The translations under genes and the position numbers were made by a program. A stretch of DNA of 64,000 nucleotides from Bromus sterilis (Eukaryota > Streptophyta > Magnoliopsida > Poales > Poaceae): the NCBI GenBank assembly GCA_950022295.1, contig OX465598.1:5022001-5086000 (forward strand). The letters are read 5' to 3'. This document shows positions 1 through 10,523 of the stretch, one piece after another; within the stretch, counting starts at the first letter, position 1; each line of letters begins with the position of its first letter. Below the pieces are notes generated by a model. It made no database searches and was not told the DNA's origin. It saw only the letters and a list, made by a program, of their open reading frames with translations.

Positions 1-1
1 C

Positions 2-440
2 AAGATTGGTGGTAGACTATACGACTAGAAGGGTAAGACCATCCCCAGAGCATGTAGAGTCACACTCTCGAAGGCTGTCCTCACCTCCACGACCACCTTT
101 CACATGACAGTCATCCGTTTTCCGAAGTGGGCCAACGTCAACAAAATTCCATGTGGCCTTACTTGGGGTGGTGATGATAGCGAGATTTCTGGTGGTAGAG
201 GCTCGTTGGTTAACTGGAAGACGGTCTTTCGTCCGAAGGCGTTAGGAGGACTTGACATTGCTGACATTAATCGCTTCAGGAGGGCACTAAGACTACACGG
301 GCTATGGTTGCAATTGAAAGATCATGACTGCATGTGGGCTAGTTCCCAGCTTCCCCGTGATGCTTTTCATGTGATCCTCTACAAAGCCTTCATGCCCGTC
401 ACCATCGCCGATGGGCATAAGGATGCTTTTTTCGCATGAC
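2..440 (+). pseudogene. LINE reverse transcriptase fragment
   Basis: The plus-strand reading frame starting at base 2 resembles the stretch of plant LINE polyproteins just after the reverse transcriptase core: GKTIPRACRVTLSKAVLTS, then a FHMTVIRFPKW segment, then LVNWKTVFRPKALGGLDI and RRALRLHGLWLQLKD. In intact elements this leads to the zinc-binding RT tail. A stop codon near base 26 interrupts the frame, and similarity fades after about base 330. The copy is cut by the left edge of the window and is inactive. The family call rests on recalled motif order. Confidence 0.75.
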
Positions 441-492
441 AACTGGACCAGTGATAGGGCAATGCGCGGTGCCATGATCTATTCTCCATCAC

Positions 493-708
493 AACTCAAA
501 AGAACAGATCGATGCATGAAAACCTCCTCAATGACAACTGGATTCGATTCGTGGTTATACTATACAAGCCTAATTAGTAATGGGAGTTCATTGACCTAGC
601 AACTCAAAGGAACAGATCGATGCATGACAAGCTCCTCAATGATAACTGGATTTGATTCGTGGTTATACTGAACAAGCCTAATTAGTAATGGGAGTTCATC
701 GACCTAGC
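493..708. repeat. Two-copy tandem repeat, 108-bp unit
   Basis: Bases 493-600 and 601-708 are near-identical head-to-tail copies. Both begin AACTCAAA, contain GAACAGATCGATGCATGA and end in GTTCATYGACCTAGC. They follow the LINE fragment directly. No coding role is apparent. Confidence 0.9.
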
Positions 709-819
709 ATCTATCGCCATGCCACCTCCACGACTATGGATCCATTCACGTGGGACTCACTCTTCTAGTTTTAGCACCCCAGGTGGGGAATTCTGTACCA
801 GCGTTCGCACTCCATCTTC

Positions 820-1092
820 AGGGCTGATACACCACTCGCATTCCCTTCGGGTTTCCCCCCTGACTATCCGGCCGCGGAGCAACAAGAGAATCTAGTTGTG
901 GTGAAGGCAATCCTAGACTCCATCCAATGGAAGTGCGACGTGGAAGAAAACCTTCGCTAGCTACGACCTCTTTGAGGCAGAATCAAAGAGATAGAAACTC
1001 TTCGCTGGGCTGGAGTTCGACAATGAGCCAATCGAGAAGATGGACATGGAGCGCGACGATGAGGAGACGAACATGAAGTCCAACGATGAGTA
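820..1092 (+). pseudogene. Broken acidic coding remnant, unknown family
   Basis: A codon-like stretch reads PDYPAAEQQENLVVVKAIL, then a stop near base 960. A shifted frame resumes with LFAGLEFDNEPIEKMDMERD and a charged tail ending in TAG at about base 1092. The charged, short-repeat composition looks like the C-terminus of a transposon-encoded or repetitive plant protein. I do not recognise the family. At least one frameshift and two stops show it is not functional. Confidence 0.35.
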
Positions 1093-1885
1093 GATTAGGC
1101 TTAAATGTATTTAATTTAAGTTTTATTAGTTGAATATATGAACGCAATATCATTCATCATGTAAATTATATCGAATTTGAGTGAATTCCATCCAATTTTA
1201 TAAGTCTTACAAGTTTTGTTCGCATGCTGGATATGTCATTGGGTATCCTTTACGGGTGCCACTGCTGAGGTGTGTGATGCGTGATAGATTCGTGTGGCCA
1301 ATCTTACATGGTGGTGAAGTAGTGGGGTCAATGGTTTGGGGGATGGGTTATGTCGATGAGCTGGTTTCTGCAGACCAATGAACTATCTGATTGTCTGTGT
1401 GCTGGTTTTATCATGTGATCGTCCCGTTGATCGGTGCTAGTTGATTTCTTTTGGGTGTGTTCATTCATTTCTCCTTTAAGTGTCCATGGGTCGAAGTTTA
1501 GTTGTGGTTGGTTTTGGTGGAAGGGGTTTACTGTAGCCATTGTCTTCCCCGAGTACCGCTCACACCCATATAGTAATGTCAAATCAACAATCACATCTCA
1601 CCTGCTTTGCATATTTTTACAAAGATGCACACGACAACCCTTCACTAACACTATGTGGCTCAACTCACCAAAACTTATATGCAAAGGACATGACTATAAC
1701 TGGAAAGGGCACACCTATAGTCGACCGCATCGAAGCTTGCCATTTCATTTAGTATACTATATTACTGGATGGAGTCTATGAGATTTTCAGATGAGTGTAT
1801 TGTATCTTTTGATGGAGTTTAACACATTTTGTATAGTCTACCTACTAGTGAAGTTTTGGGTGGAATACACTGATTTGTTTGAAGT
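1093..1885. other. Intergenic sequence, no gene recognised
   Basis: AT-rich sequence follows the broken remnant. Several short open frames between 1181 and 1781 show no recognisable domain, splice pattern or codon bias. Nothing further is supported here. Confidence 0.5.
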
Positions 1886-2256
1886 AGCTATTCATCACCC
1901 AGGGTTCAGAATAATTTATTCTTCATCCGAGGTAATTTTACGAACCTTTCATAACTTTTTTACCTTTTTAATACAAATAGTTACATTAATATGGATTCAC
2001 TTCATAAATTTTGATATAAAAAAAATATTGATCATAAGATCAAAAAAATTACATTTTATGTATATTTTACACCATCATTTTTACCTTTGTAATTTTACGT
2101 AATATAAAATATATTTTACGGCGATTATATTTTTTTACGTTCTCTTTTTACGTATAAAATAAGATAAAATTTACGAAATGTAAAATTATTGTGCATTGAT
2201 GTCAAAACAAAGGGGGGTGAGGAATAACTATTCCTCACCCAGGGTGACGAATAGTC
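1886..2256. mobile_element. MITE-like element with imperfect inverted ends
   Basis: The left end (GCTATTCATCACCCAGGG) and the right end read in reverse (ACTATTCGTCACCCTGGG) form an imperfect inverted repeat of about 40 bp around an AT-rich core with recurring TTACG words. There is no coding capacity. No clean target duplication was found, so the superfamily is open; a Mutator-like MITE is possible. Confidence 0.5.
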
Positions 2257-2707
2257 TCACCCTATATATTTGGCCTTATTCCACTCTATTTTTATACAGA
2301 GTTTCTCTTAAGCAAGGATACAAGAAACAATTATTAGAAATGAGAAACAATAGAAAAGGCGAGAAAAATAGAATACATAAAGTTACATATGTAAAAATAA
2401 ACCAAAGGAAGAAGAATTTCTACTAATAAAAAACACTCCTTTATAGTGTGTATTCTGACATACGTTTGGCACACAAAAATCTAGCGAATATACACCATTT
2501 GATCGAGTCGCACCCATTTCCAATACAACGATATGGAAGTACTCTAGTGCATTTTGCAAGGTCGTTTCTTAATCTTTTGGAAAATGAAGCGGAAATCATG
2601 CATATACAATACATTCACAAGTTTCTAAGAGCATCCATGCATGAATTTAGTCTTGAGGATCTAAATACAATAGTCAACAAAGGAAAGTTTCTTGTCAAAA
2701 GACTCAC
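2257..2707. other. Sequence downstream of NLR A exon 2
   Basis: Read on the minus strand this is intronic or 3' sequence after the splice donor at 2707-2706. Reading on past the donor gives about 30 more codons and then a stop at 2615, with no NLR similarity. No further exon of NLR A is recognised between here and base 1. Confidence 0.5.
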
Positions 2708-5700
2708 CTGGTCTCGGAAAAGCTGAATGGCTGCATCAGCTTCTAGCACATTGACATTAAATACGAGCTCTTCCTTGTCAGCTTCATGGCAATGTGTGGC
2801 GATACCTGCGTCATTTGTAATCACGATGATACAGTTCCTAGTAGTAGATCCAGCTACCAAGTCAGCTTGGATCAGGTCCCACTCTTTTGTGGACTTGAGA
2901 CCATCAATCACAACGAGGCACCTATCCTGTGCCAGAATATTCCTACACTCTAGAATGGGGCTTTCGCTTCCCATTATATCATGTACTGGTGATCCATGGC
3001 TCTCCCTGTTGCCATGGAGAGATTCAGAACGAAAGTTGAGAAGTAAGCTTCGAGAGAAGTCCCTCAAATCGAATGGATGGGATACATCCACCCAACCATA
3101 CTTGTTAAATGTGCTCATCCTCCTACTCTGAATGAGTTGCCAATCATAAACAATTCTCTCGCAAAATAACATTTTAACTAGAGCCGATTTCCCCGCGCCG
3201 ACCATTCCCCACACAGGCAGAGCTTGGATTTGGTTGAAAAATGCCGTAAGAACATGTTCACGAAGATCATTCATTTCTGACTCACGTCCAACAAGGGGGT
3301 GTTGAGCCAGCCAGTTTTCAGCTGCTGCTATAGTTATATCACCCACCCCATCCGACGGAGACCCCTGAAAACAAAACAAAACCATATGTTAGAGCCGTAC
3401 GTGCCCAAAAGATTTAGAGATAGAATAATTTCCCAATGGTCACCCCCCTAATTAATGTGTAAGGTCATCTTCAATGCTGATCCCTATCCTCCTGTATCCG
3501 TTCTGATTGGGATCTCCGGATCAGTTTTGCTATTCAACGCGGTTTTGTATCCGACACCCATGTGCCACCTAAAATCCCTTCGCTCCAATAATCTTTCCAC
3601 GCGTGAAGCACTATGGTGCATTCATTTTGCATTTCCGAGGAAAATATGTGCTTTCCGAAAAGGAAAACACAATCCATACTTTCACGAGAAGCAATATTCT
3701 ACTTCTTGAAAAGGGAAAACATAGTCTATGCTTTCATAGGAAGGAAATTAATATTTGCTTCTGAAAATGGAAAATCACAGTTTGTGCTTTCAGGACATAC
3801 AAATTTGTTTTTCTATGAGAAGCAATCCGCGTTTCCCTAAAACAGAACTAAGTCTATGCTTAGGTCAATGTCTGCTTCCCAAAAAGAGAAAGCACAGTCT
3901 ATGCTTCCACGAGAAGTAAATTTGTTCTTTTCAAAAAGAAAAATATACAATATGTGCTTTTGTAATTTTCAGTTTTTTTCTTGTTTTTCTTTTCGACCTT
4001 TTTTGGTTTCCTCGTTTATGTTCATGTTTTTTAATTCATATTTTTTCAATATTTTCATGAAATAAAAGTTCATCAGAATTTATTTACATGGGATTTAGTT
4101 TGAAAGATCTTGATGTGGAAAACGCACCGGTGAAGGGGTTCATGATTTAGATGCACGGTTCAAAAGCTTAAAAAAATCTATGGAAGATTTCAAAACTCTC
4201 TGTTTGTGACAAGCAGTGCCACATAAGCAGTTCCCCACTTGTCACCACAAAAAAGACGGAAGTGAGATTTGCAAGGGATAGCCTTATTTAGTGATCTGGA
4301 TGTTTCTCTGCGAAAATTATAATCACTGGATGGCCAGGGGACGCCAATTGTGGAGAGACGATAATAATATACGGGCGAGACGATATGACAAAAATAATGT
4401 TGAGTGAAGAGAGTGGAGACATCACCCTTAGCTAAACCGAAAATAATGATAGCAACTATATATATATATATATATGCATTCATAAAAAATCACATAGAAA
4501 AATAAATTGCGAGGTAACTCATAATTTGATTTTCTATTAAAAAATCACTTCTAAATCGTGAGACTTGGTGAATAAAAAATGAAATATTTATTTGTGATAG
4601 ATTGCATGTGCATGCGAATTTAATAGAAACATGAGCATAAAGAGTTAATGGAAAAGAGGTGGACCTACTTGATGATGTGGATAACTTGCATGTCAACAGA
4701 AATAGGTTAGTGAAGATGAACTATTTAATTATTATAGATTGAGTACATATCTATAGCTAATATGACTACCAATAATTGAGTTTAGTGTTAGCAATGCTCT
4801 AAATTCACTTGTAGCAAAATGAATTCAAGTCAGCAAGTTCTCTTCGGAATTTATGAGAAAGTGTAGGGTTTAGTAATTACCTTATTCATGAATGCATAAA
4901 CAGAGTGGTCATCTGAGAACTGCTCTAACTCCAATAGCTGGTAAGGACGTCCGATGCACAAGCTAGCAACCAGGAATTGCTGCATGAAGACGATGATGCA
5001 ACTGCCATTATTCATGTTGGGAAAAAAGGTCCTAATAGCACGCCATTCTGCCATGCTGGACAGGTCTTCCAGGACGATGAGGTACCTCTCGGTGTTGAGT
5101 TGCCGCAAAAACTCCTGGGTGTGTTCATCATTCATGCTCAGTAGGACATCTGAAGCCACCACATCTCCTTGTTGTTCTGGGTACTTGGTTGCATAGAAAT
5201 CAGCAGTCAAGGACCGGAGGAACTCATTGGGGTTGAAAGGATGCATGAGCTTCACCCAGACACGACAGGTGAATGTAGTGTAAATTTGCTGTTCGTTGTA
5301 GGCCTTCCAAATGACAGATGCTGTCCGTCCAAGATCACCGCCCGTCCCCCACATGGCGATCACTTGGAGGTCATTGTCACCATCTTCATTCATGACCAAC
5401 TTGGCGAGGTCACATAGGCCTTTCTGCCTCTTCGCGGCGGCCCTTGCCTCCGCAATCATGTTGAGTGCAGCTGTGTCGACGATGCCTGCGTCTGACGCTG
5501 GCTGTTGCAGCATCACCACCGGCTTGGACGACGACCCAGCATCGTTGATGTTGCTGTAGCGCCGATAACAGCTGTTGACGTCTTCCACCCTGCGCTTGAG
5601 CTCCTCCAACTGTAGGACCGCCTGGTCCAGGGGGAGCGGCGGCGCCACGCAGGCGGGAAGCAAACGCCGCCACCATTCCGGCGTGTTGTCGAGGTGGACG

Positions 5701-5957
5701 ACGAATTCGATGCAGTCTTCAAGGTCGTAGGCCAGCTCCCGGACGTGCGTCACCCAGGTTCTCACCATATTGTTGGCGATGCTCTCCTCCTTGGCAACGT
5801 CCAGGAAGGACTGCATCATCTCGAACTCCAGGGTGATGGACACAAGGTCACGCTGCGCCTTCTGCCGGAGCTTGGCGTCCTCCTCGATCGCCGACTGGAC
5901 CTTGGTCAGCGCCCCCTCCACCACCGTCTTGGACAAGCCGATCATTAGATCAGCCAT
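2708..5957 (-). CDS. NLR gene A: coiled coil plus two NB-ARC blocks (partial)
   Basis: A plant intracellular immune receptor of the CC-NLR type. Exon 1 (5957-4881, 359 codons, start context GCCATGG) encodes an Rx-type N-terminal domain (about residues 5-110, EDVID-like AYDLEDCI at 76-83). A degenerate NB-ARC follows: P-loop GTGGDLGRT at 204-212, where the Walker lysine is Arg, kinase-2 RYLIVLEDL, RNBS-B-like SCIIVFMQQ. Exon 2 (3364-2708, 219 codons, phase 0) begins a second NB-ARC with a better P-loop, GMVGAGKS (about 412-419), kinase-2 CLVVIDGL and RNBS-B NCIIVITND. The donor CAG|GTGAGT at 2707 shows more exons are expected, but ARC2 and LRR parts are not seen; they may lie left of the window or be lost. 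The splice model is inferred from GT/AG sites and matching phase. Expression is unknown. Confidence 0.85.
3605..3960. repeat. Degenerate tandem repeat in NLR A intron
   Basis: The phrase CACAGTCTATGCTTCCACG or variants of it recurs with GAGAAGCAA and AAAAGGGAAAA at roughly 55-70-bp spacing, for about five diverged units. The unit is non-coding. Confidence 0.65.
4457..4475. repeat. TA dinucleotide microsatellite
   Basis: About nine uninterrupted TA units inside intron 1 of NLR A. Likely length-variable. Confidence 0.95.
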
Positions 5958-6309
5958 GGCTAACTCTCACCTCTCACTTTCTCTCACTGGCTTTGTGTTG
6001 CTTCTAGTTTCTTGTATGCTAATTGCTGGCGATGGAGCTACCGCTGGTGTACTTATTGCGTTTTAAAACAGGAGGTCTACCTACTGGCATGGCCGGCAAG
6101 ATCCGTATGGCGCGGGAGCAATTTTTGGCCCGACGTGTCCAACTATATTCAAATCATCTTAGTAAATAGCATAAAACTACCTCAACTTAACAGAAATCTA
6201 CCGCTTTTAATTTTTTTTAGATACCCACCATGTCAGAGGTTGAAAGTTTCAAAAAACTATCGAATCCCAGTAATGACCGAGTTAGCTATTTTCAATCGAG
6301 ATTATGACA
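5958..6309 (-). promoter_or_regulatory. 5' flank of NLR A
   Basis: This is the upstream side of the minus-strand start codon at 5957-5955. Bases 5958-6000 are a CT/GA-rich leader-like stretch. No convincing TATA box was identified. The flank ends where a GC-rich retroelement block begins at about 6310. Confidence 0.35.
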
Positions 6310-7715
6310 TATAGGGCCCACTCGCCAGCCACCGGATCTTGTCGGCAGCAAGCGCGCACGTCGCCGGAGATGGGTCAGGGGCGGGGAGCAGGAAGAGGGC
6401 AGCGCTCTAGCCGGCGAACTGGCCGGCGAGCTCGCCAGTGGCCGCTGGGGAGGTGCTCCAGACGCGGGAGCAGGGCCGGATGACACATGACTGCGTGGTG
6501 GCAGGGCGGAGACAGGGGTGTCGCGGGGCTGCACTGGACGACCGTGGAGGGGCAGAGGACAGACTGGCGCGCAACGACTGGCGGGCGGCGCTCGGGGCGC
6601 GCGACAGAGAAGTGCAGAGGAAGGGGTGGTGCTCGGGTGGGTGCCGCGAGCAGAACAACGTCGAGGACAGGCACGGGTGAAGCTCGGGTTCACGGGCGGG
6701 CTCGGGTGTAGCTGGGCGCCGTGGCGGCCATGGGAGTGGTGCTTGTGGTGGGGGGCGCGGCGGCGGTGGACCTCCGACCGGTCTACCGATTTGATCCTCC
6801 TGCGGCGCAAGCAGCGGACGGTCTGGACCGTAGGTGCCTTCTCTGGATGATGGGTGGAGGCGGCGGCGTGGTGGCGGTGGTTGGCGTGCTTGTCGAGGTC
6901 TGGCCGGATCTCCCGGCAAAAGCGTGGTGGTCTTCGGGGTCCCCTCGGTGGTGGTCGGGCCGACATCGGTGGCCTTGCATGGACCTGCTTCGTGTTGGGA
7001 GCTTAGTGTGAGGGATGTGCAACGCCGATTCTAGGGTTGCTCGTCGTCAGTACAGGGTGTGCCGGTTGTGGAATTCGTCTACCGCCCCTTCTCCCCATTC
7101 CTTGTCAGTTTGTGTGCGACGACAACTCCGTCGATGTTCATTGAGAGATGTGGGATATGATTTCGTCGACCATTGACGTCCCCTCGGACCAAAGCCGGTC
7201 GCTTTGGCTTGTCTTGGGGTGGTCCGGATTCAGGAAGGCGACCTTGGCAGCTGGAGGCATGATGTTCGTGGGCGGAGCACAAGTCTCGGGTGCGGGCTGG
7301 CAACCTTGGCCATGTGGGTGGTAAGGTTCTTGTTGCGCGACACTGATGATGGCGGAGGGGAGTGAGCGCCGGGGTGCATAGCTTATTTGGGTTTTACCGG
7401 CCGGCAGCGTCGACGCTTGCGGACGTCGTAACCTTCTTGAAGGTTCTGGCGCGGCTACTCCCTCTTCTCCGTGTGCTCGGGATGAAAACTTGATCCCCTG
7501 GATCTGGGGTGGCGACACTACAGTGTCATGCCCTTCTTTGAGGAACCGCCATGGATTCCATGCTCTGTCGTGTCCAGCACCTTTATATCTAGCCTAGGGT
7601 CTATGTTGGGTGTAAGTTTGGCATGCGTTTGTATCGATGAGCTCATTTGTATCGTGGTGATGGTTAATTTATAGTATAAAGCGGGGCGAAAGCCTATTTC
7701 GATAAAAAAAATCTT
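6310..7715 (+). mobile_element. GC-rich retroelement block with LINE-like 3' tail
   Basis: A very GC-rich stretch with many overlapping open frames on both strands but no recognisable protein. It ends TATAAAGCGGGGCGAAAGCC followed by TTTCGATAAAAAAA, which resembles the 3' end of grass LINE-type elements. The open frames are best read as composition artefacts. The left boundary is approximate. Confidence 0.45.
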
Positions 7716-8049
7716 CCAATGTCAACAACGACTTTTTTTCACATGTACACATCAATGCACATATAAAAATTATATCCAATAGAGATATACTCCCAAATGG
7801 TACATACAAATGAAGCATCTAGATTAGGATCATAAATTCGGATTGGAATCATACACCAAATGGCATATGCAGAGCAATTTTTATATCAAAGCTTTTGAAA
7901 GATTTATGTGAAGCACAAGGAGCGAAGTAATACCCATGTCACTATAAAGCAATATGAACAAATGCTTTAGCTGATATTAGTGGAATGCCCAAGCATGCTG
8001 AAGCAAGGAGTCATATCTCACATATAAGCAATTAAACAAATGAAGTAAT
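7716..8049. other. AT-rich spacer
   Basis: Plain AT-rich sequence between two retroelement blocks. No gene, inverted repeat or RNA feature was recognised. The next LINE inserted into its right end, at the target GTAATGCAATGT. Confidence 0.5.
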
Positions 8050-8061
8050 GTAATGCAATGT

Positions 8062-8739
8062 TTTTTTAATTAAAAGAAACTTTGTTGAATTTAAAAACAG
8101 TGTACAACAGAGATTACAAACTCAGAAGGGTTTAGAGAAGCCAGCTTTGAGACAAACTGGCAGGAATCATGGGTTTGGGATGAAGCATAACAAACTATCT
8201 GAGGGGAGAGGCCCTGATGAGCAAGGTTATGAGCCACACCATTTACTTCTCTTCTAATGTGAAAGATTGAACAAGGAGAATAAGAGGATGTCACAATAAA
8301 TCCTACGAACGCATGCCTGATCGATCTTCCAGAGAGCTTGTTCATTTCTGATGTCTCTTGATGCTGCCATCTTAGCCAGAAAATAGGCAATCTGTGAAGA
8401 ATGTGGGGTTTATAATCTGGGGACATTCAAAAACCCGAGCAGCCAGAAGGAGGGCCTGATCTTCTGCTTCCAACAGAGAGGAAGTGGCGGGAGCGTGAGC
8501 TTGTACATAGAGAGATACTTCCCGAGAATCCTGAAAAAAAGAGATGTAAATCCCAATTCCCGTGGCCTCCTGGTTAGGAAGGAGACCACTGATTTTAGAA
8601 CAACGATGAACAACATCCGAGAAGACTTTTGGCCCAGTAATTAACAAGTCAGAGGAAATAGTGTTGCCTTGAGCAGGGATCCCTGTAAAAATGGTAGGAG
8701 GATGGGGATCATTTGCAGCGGATGCTGGGGAATTGTCCT
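8062..8739 (-). mobile_element. 5'-truncated LINE with RNase H remnant and 12-bp TSD
   Basis: The same 12 bp, GTAATGCAATGT, occur at 8050-8061 and 8740-8751, framing the insert as a target site duplication. On the minus strand the insert encodes pieces of a plant RVT_3-type RNase H: GIGIYISFF, a segment ending in AEDQALLLAARVFECP, then AKMAASRDIRNEQALWKI and FHIRREVNGVAHNLAHQG. These lie in different frames, so at least two frameshifts have occurred. The 3' end abuts a short A-rich tail on the minus strand (T-rich at 8061-8067). It is a dead, 5'-truncated LINE copy. Confidence 0.8.
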
Positions 8740-8906
8740 GTAATGCAATGTACTATCAATCTACAAAAGATCATCTTGATCACATAAAATGATTACAAGG
8801 GAACTTATAAAGAACTACATTGTACACCCTCATCCACTTCCTCTTTTTATATTCTTATCAAGTTTTTCACTGTTCTCTTTTTCGAGTACAAGAATGGAGA
8901 ATACTA

Positions 8907-9122
8907 CTACCTCCATCACAGTTTATAAGGCCTACGCGTAACCCTAAGTCGTCAATTTAACTAACATAACATAAGATATATGCCATTAAAATTATACCAT
9001 TTAAAAATATAACATTTGAAATTTCTAATGATATACTTTTTATAATATATATCTTATGTTATGTTGATTAAATTGACGACCTAGCTACGGGTATGCATGC
9101 GCCTTATAAACTATGATGGAGG
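8907..9122. mobile_element. Stowaway-like MITE, copy 1
   Basis: The left end CTACCTCCATCACAGTTTAT and the right end in reverse (CCTCCATCATAGTTTATAAG) form long, almost full-length inverted arms around a small AT-rich centre. The arms share AATTTAA and CATAACATAAGATATAT. The last bases of the MITE reappear at 10169-10183, after a LINE that inserted in its right tip. Confidence 0.75.
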
Positions 9123-10168
9123 TTTTTTTTGGAAAAGGAGGATGACCCGGCCTCTGCATGCACCGCATGCACCCGCTGCAAAAGCCGTCAACATCGTCCT
9201 CCACCGGTCCATCTTCAGACCAGAACTGATGCACCAACCTTAACAGGCCCCCCGTCGACGCCACCATAGCGCCAGACGACACCACCACCCTTCGCATGTC
9301 CATCATCACGCATTGTTGCTGAGACCCTGCTGCACCATGCCGCCGAGGCTCCATGCCATTGATGCATGTGATGAAACGCCGCTCCATCGCTAAAACCGTC
9401 CACTTGTCCCTCGATCCAATGCACGCCTCCAAAACTGACGGCCCAAGGGGAGAACGACACAAGAGCGCCGTCATCAGCCGATCAACTGATCTAGGGTTTC
9501 CCCCGGAGGTAGCGGATAGCGGTGTGTAGCTTCTCCAACGGTGATGTCTTCAAGAAGAGAACGGCGTAGAAGAACGCCACCATCGCCGGCCTTGACACTT
9601 GGCCTAGTGCAGGGTTTTTACCCGAATCTGCTTGAAACCTCCATCCAGCTTCATGTGCACGGAACTGCCACCGATCTCCACCGCGATGCAGTGAGAATGC
9701 CTCTCCGGCCAAATCAGATCTGACCGGAGGCAATATTCCACATGTAGATCTGCAGCGAGATCCTCGCGAGAGCACACTGTCGTGCGCCGCCGTTGCTGGA
9801 TGCCGCATGCCTCCACACCGTCATGGCCGCCGTGTGCCACCACGCCGACGGTGGACGCCGCGCTGCCAAACCACTGCGGGATGCCGCTCGCCGCCGCGTC
9901 GGCAGGCACTACTGGAAGAAGAGGCCTGCCGCCGCCGACGCTACGCGGGCGTTGCCCAGCGACGCTAGCCGACCGACGGCGACGGGGTATAGAGGGAAGG
10001 CGGCGGTGGAGAAGGGTGCAGGCCGGGACGCCCTGGTGTGGCGTAGCGGCGCCGCACGGGAGCGGGAGCGTGGGAGGCGACGGAGGGGGAGGAGAGGGGC
10101 GGCGGTATGAGGGGAGGCGGCAGCGGCGGAACCCTAGGAGAGACGGGGGTGCGGGCGGGCGGCAACTG
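9123..10168 (-). mobile_element. Non-LTR element inserted in a MITE end
   Basis: TGATGGAGG (9114-9122) and TGATAGAGG (10169-10177) flank the insert as a 9-bp duplication with one mismatch. The left edge is a T run followed by GGAAAAGGAGGATGACCC, which is the poly-A end of a minus-strand retroelement. The interior is GC-rich, with many open frames but no recognised domain. Reading across the duplication restores the end of the MITE. The family is uncertain; a 5'-truncated LINE is likely. Confidence 0.6.
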
Positions 10169-10293
10169 TGATAGAGGTAGTAGGTATTTTCCAAGGATTT
10201 TTTCTTTTGGAAATTAAATTAAACATTCAGTGGTTTTGTGTATATCATCAGACTAACTCTGTCAATCTGATTATATCAATAATTTTTAGCAAG

Positions 10294-10363
10294 TACTAAC
10301 TCTGTCCCATAATGTAAGTTGTTTTTGTGAGCTAAACTCTAGCATTATGGGACGGAGGGAGTA
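10294..10363. mobile_element. Miniature Stowaway of about 70 bp
   Basis: TACTAACTCTGTCCCATAAT at the left and ATTATGGGACGGAGGGAGTA at the right are inverted copies separated by only about 30 bp. TA lies at both edges. It is probably an internally deleted Stowaway MITE. Confidence 0.8.
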
Positions 10364-10523
10364 CAGGCTGTGTCAACAAGATGATGAGTTGTTCGAGTCC
10401 TAAGTAAGCTCTATGCAGCTGTAGACCTCAAATGTCCGATCTAGGTCAATAGAATTAAGTTAGTTGTCTCCTGGTGCACTCAAGGGTAGATATCAAGGAT
10501 GTCCTCCAGCCAGCTGCTAGCTA

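Larger units (their letters stand above)
3365..4880 (-). other. Intron 1 of NLR A
   Basis: The donor at 4880 reads AAG|GTAATTA on the minus strand and the acceptor at 3365 reads TTTTCAG|GGG. Joining them keeps phase 0. The intron holds a degenerate tandem repeat (3605-3960), an AT-rich stretch and a TA microsatellite. No other gene is seen inside it. Confidence 0.8.

Noticed and set aside
4190..4483. 97-codon minus-strand frame in the NLR A intron
   Set aside because: It begins in the TA microsatellite, and exon 1 joins exon 2 in phase without it.
5410..5948. Frames opposite or shifted to NLR A exon 1
   Set aside because: They are shadows of the coiled-coil and NB-ARC coding frame, which has clear domain motifs.
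6292..7034. Long overlapping open frames on both strands (up to 224 codons)
   Set aside because: They lie in very GC-rich DNA, contradict one another, show Pro/Arg/Ala-rich low-complexity translation and end in a retroelement-like tail. No domain is recognisable.
9604..10194. 196-codon minus-strand frame
   Set aside because: It spans the edge of the inserted non-LTR element and its target duplication, and the product is Pro/Arg-rich low complexity.
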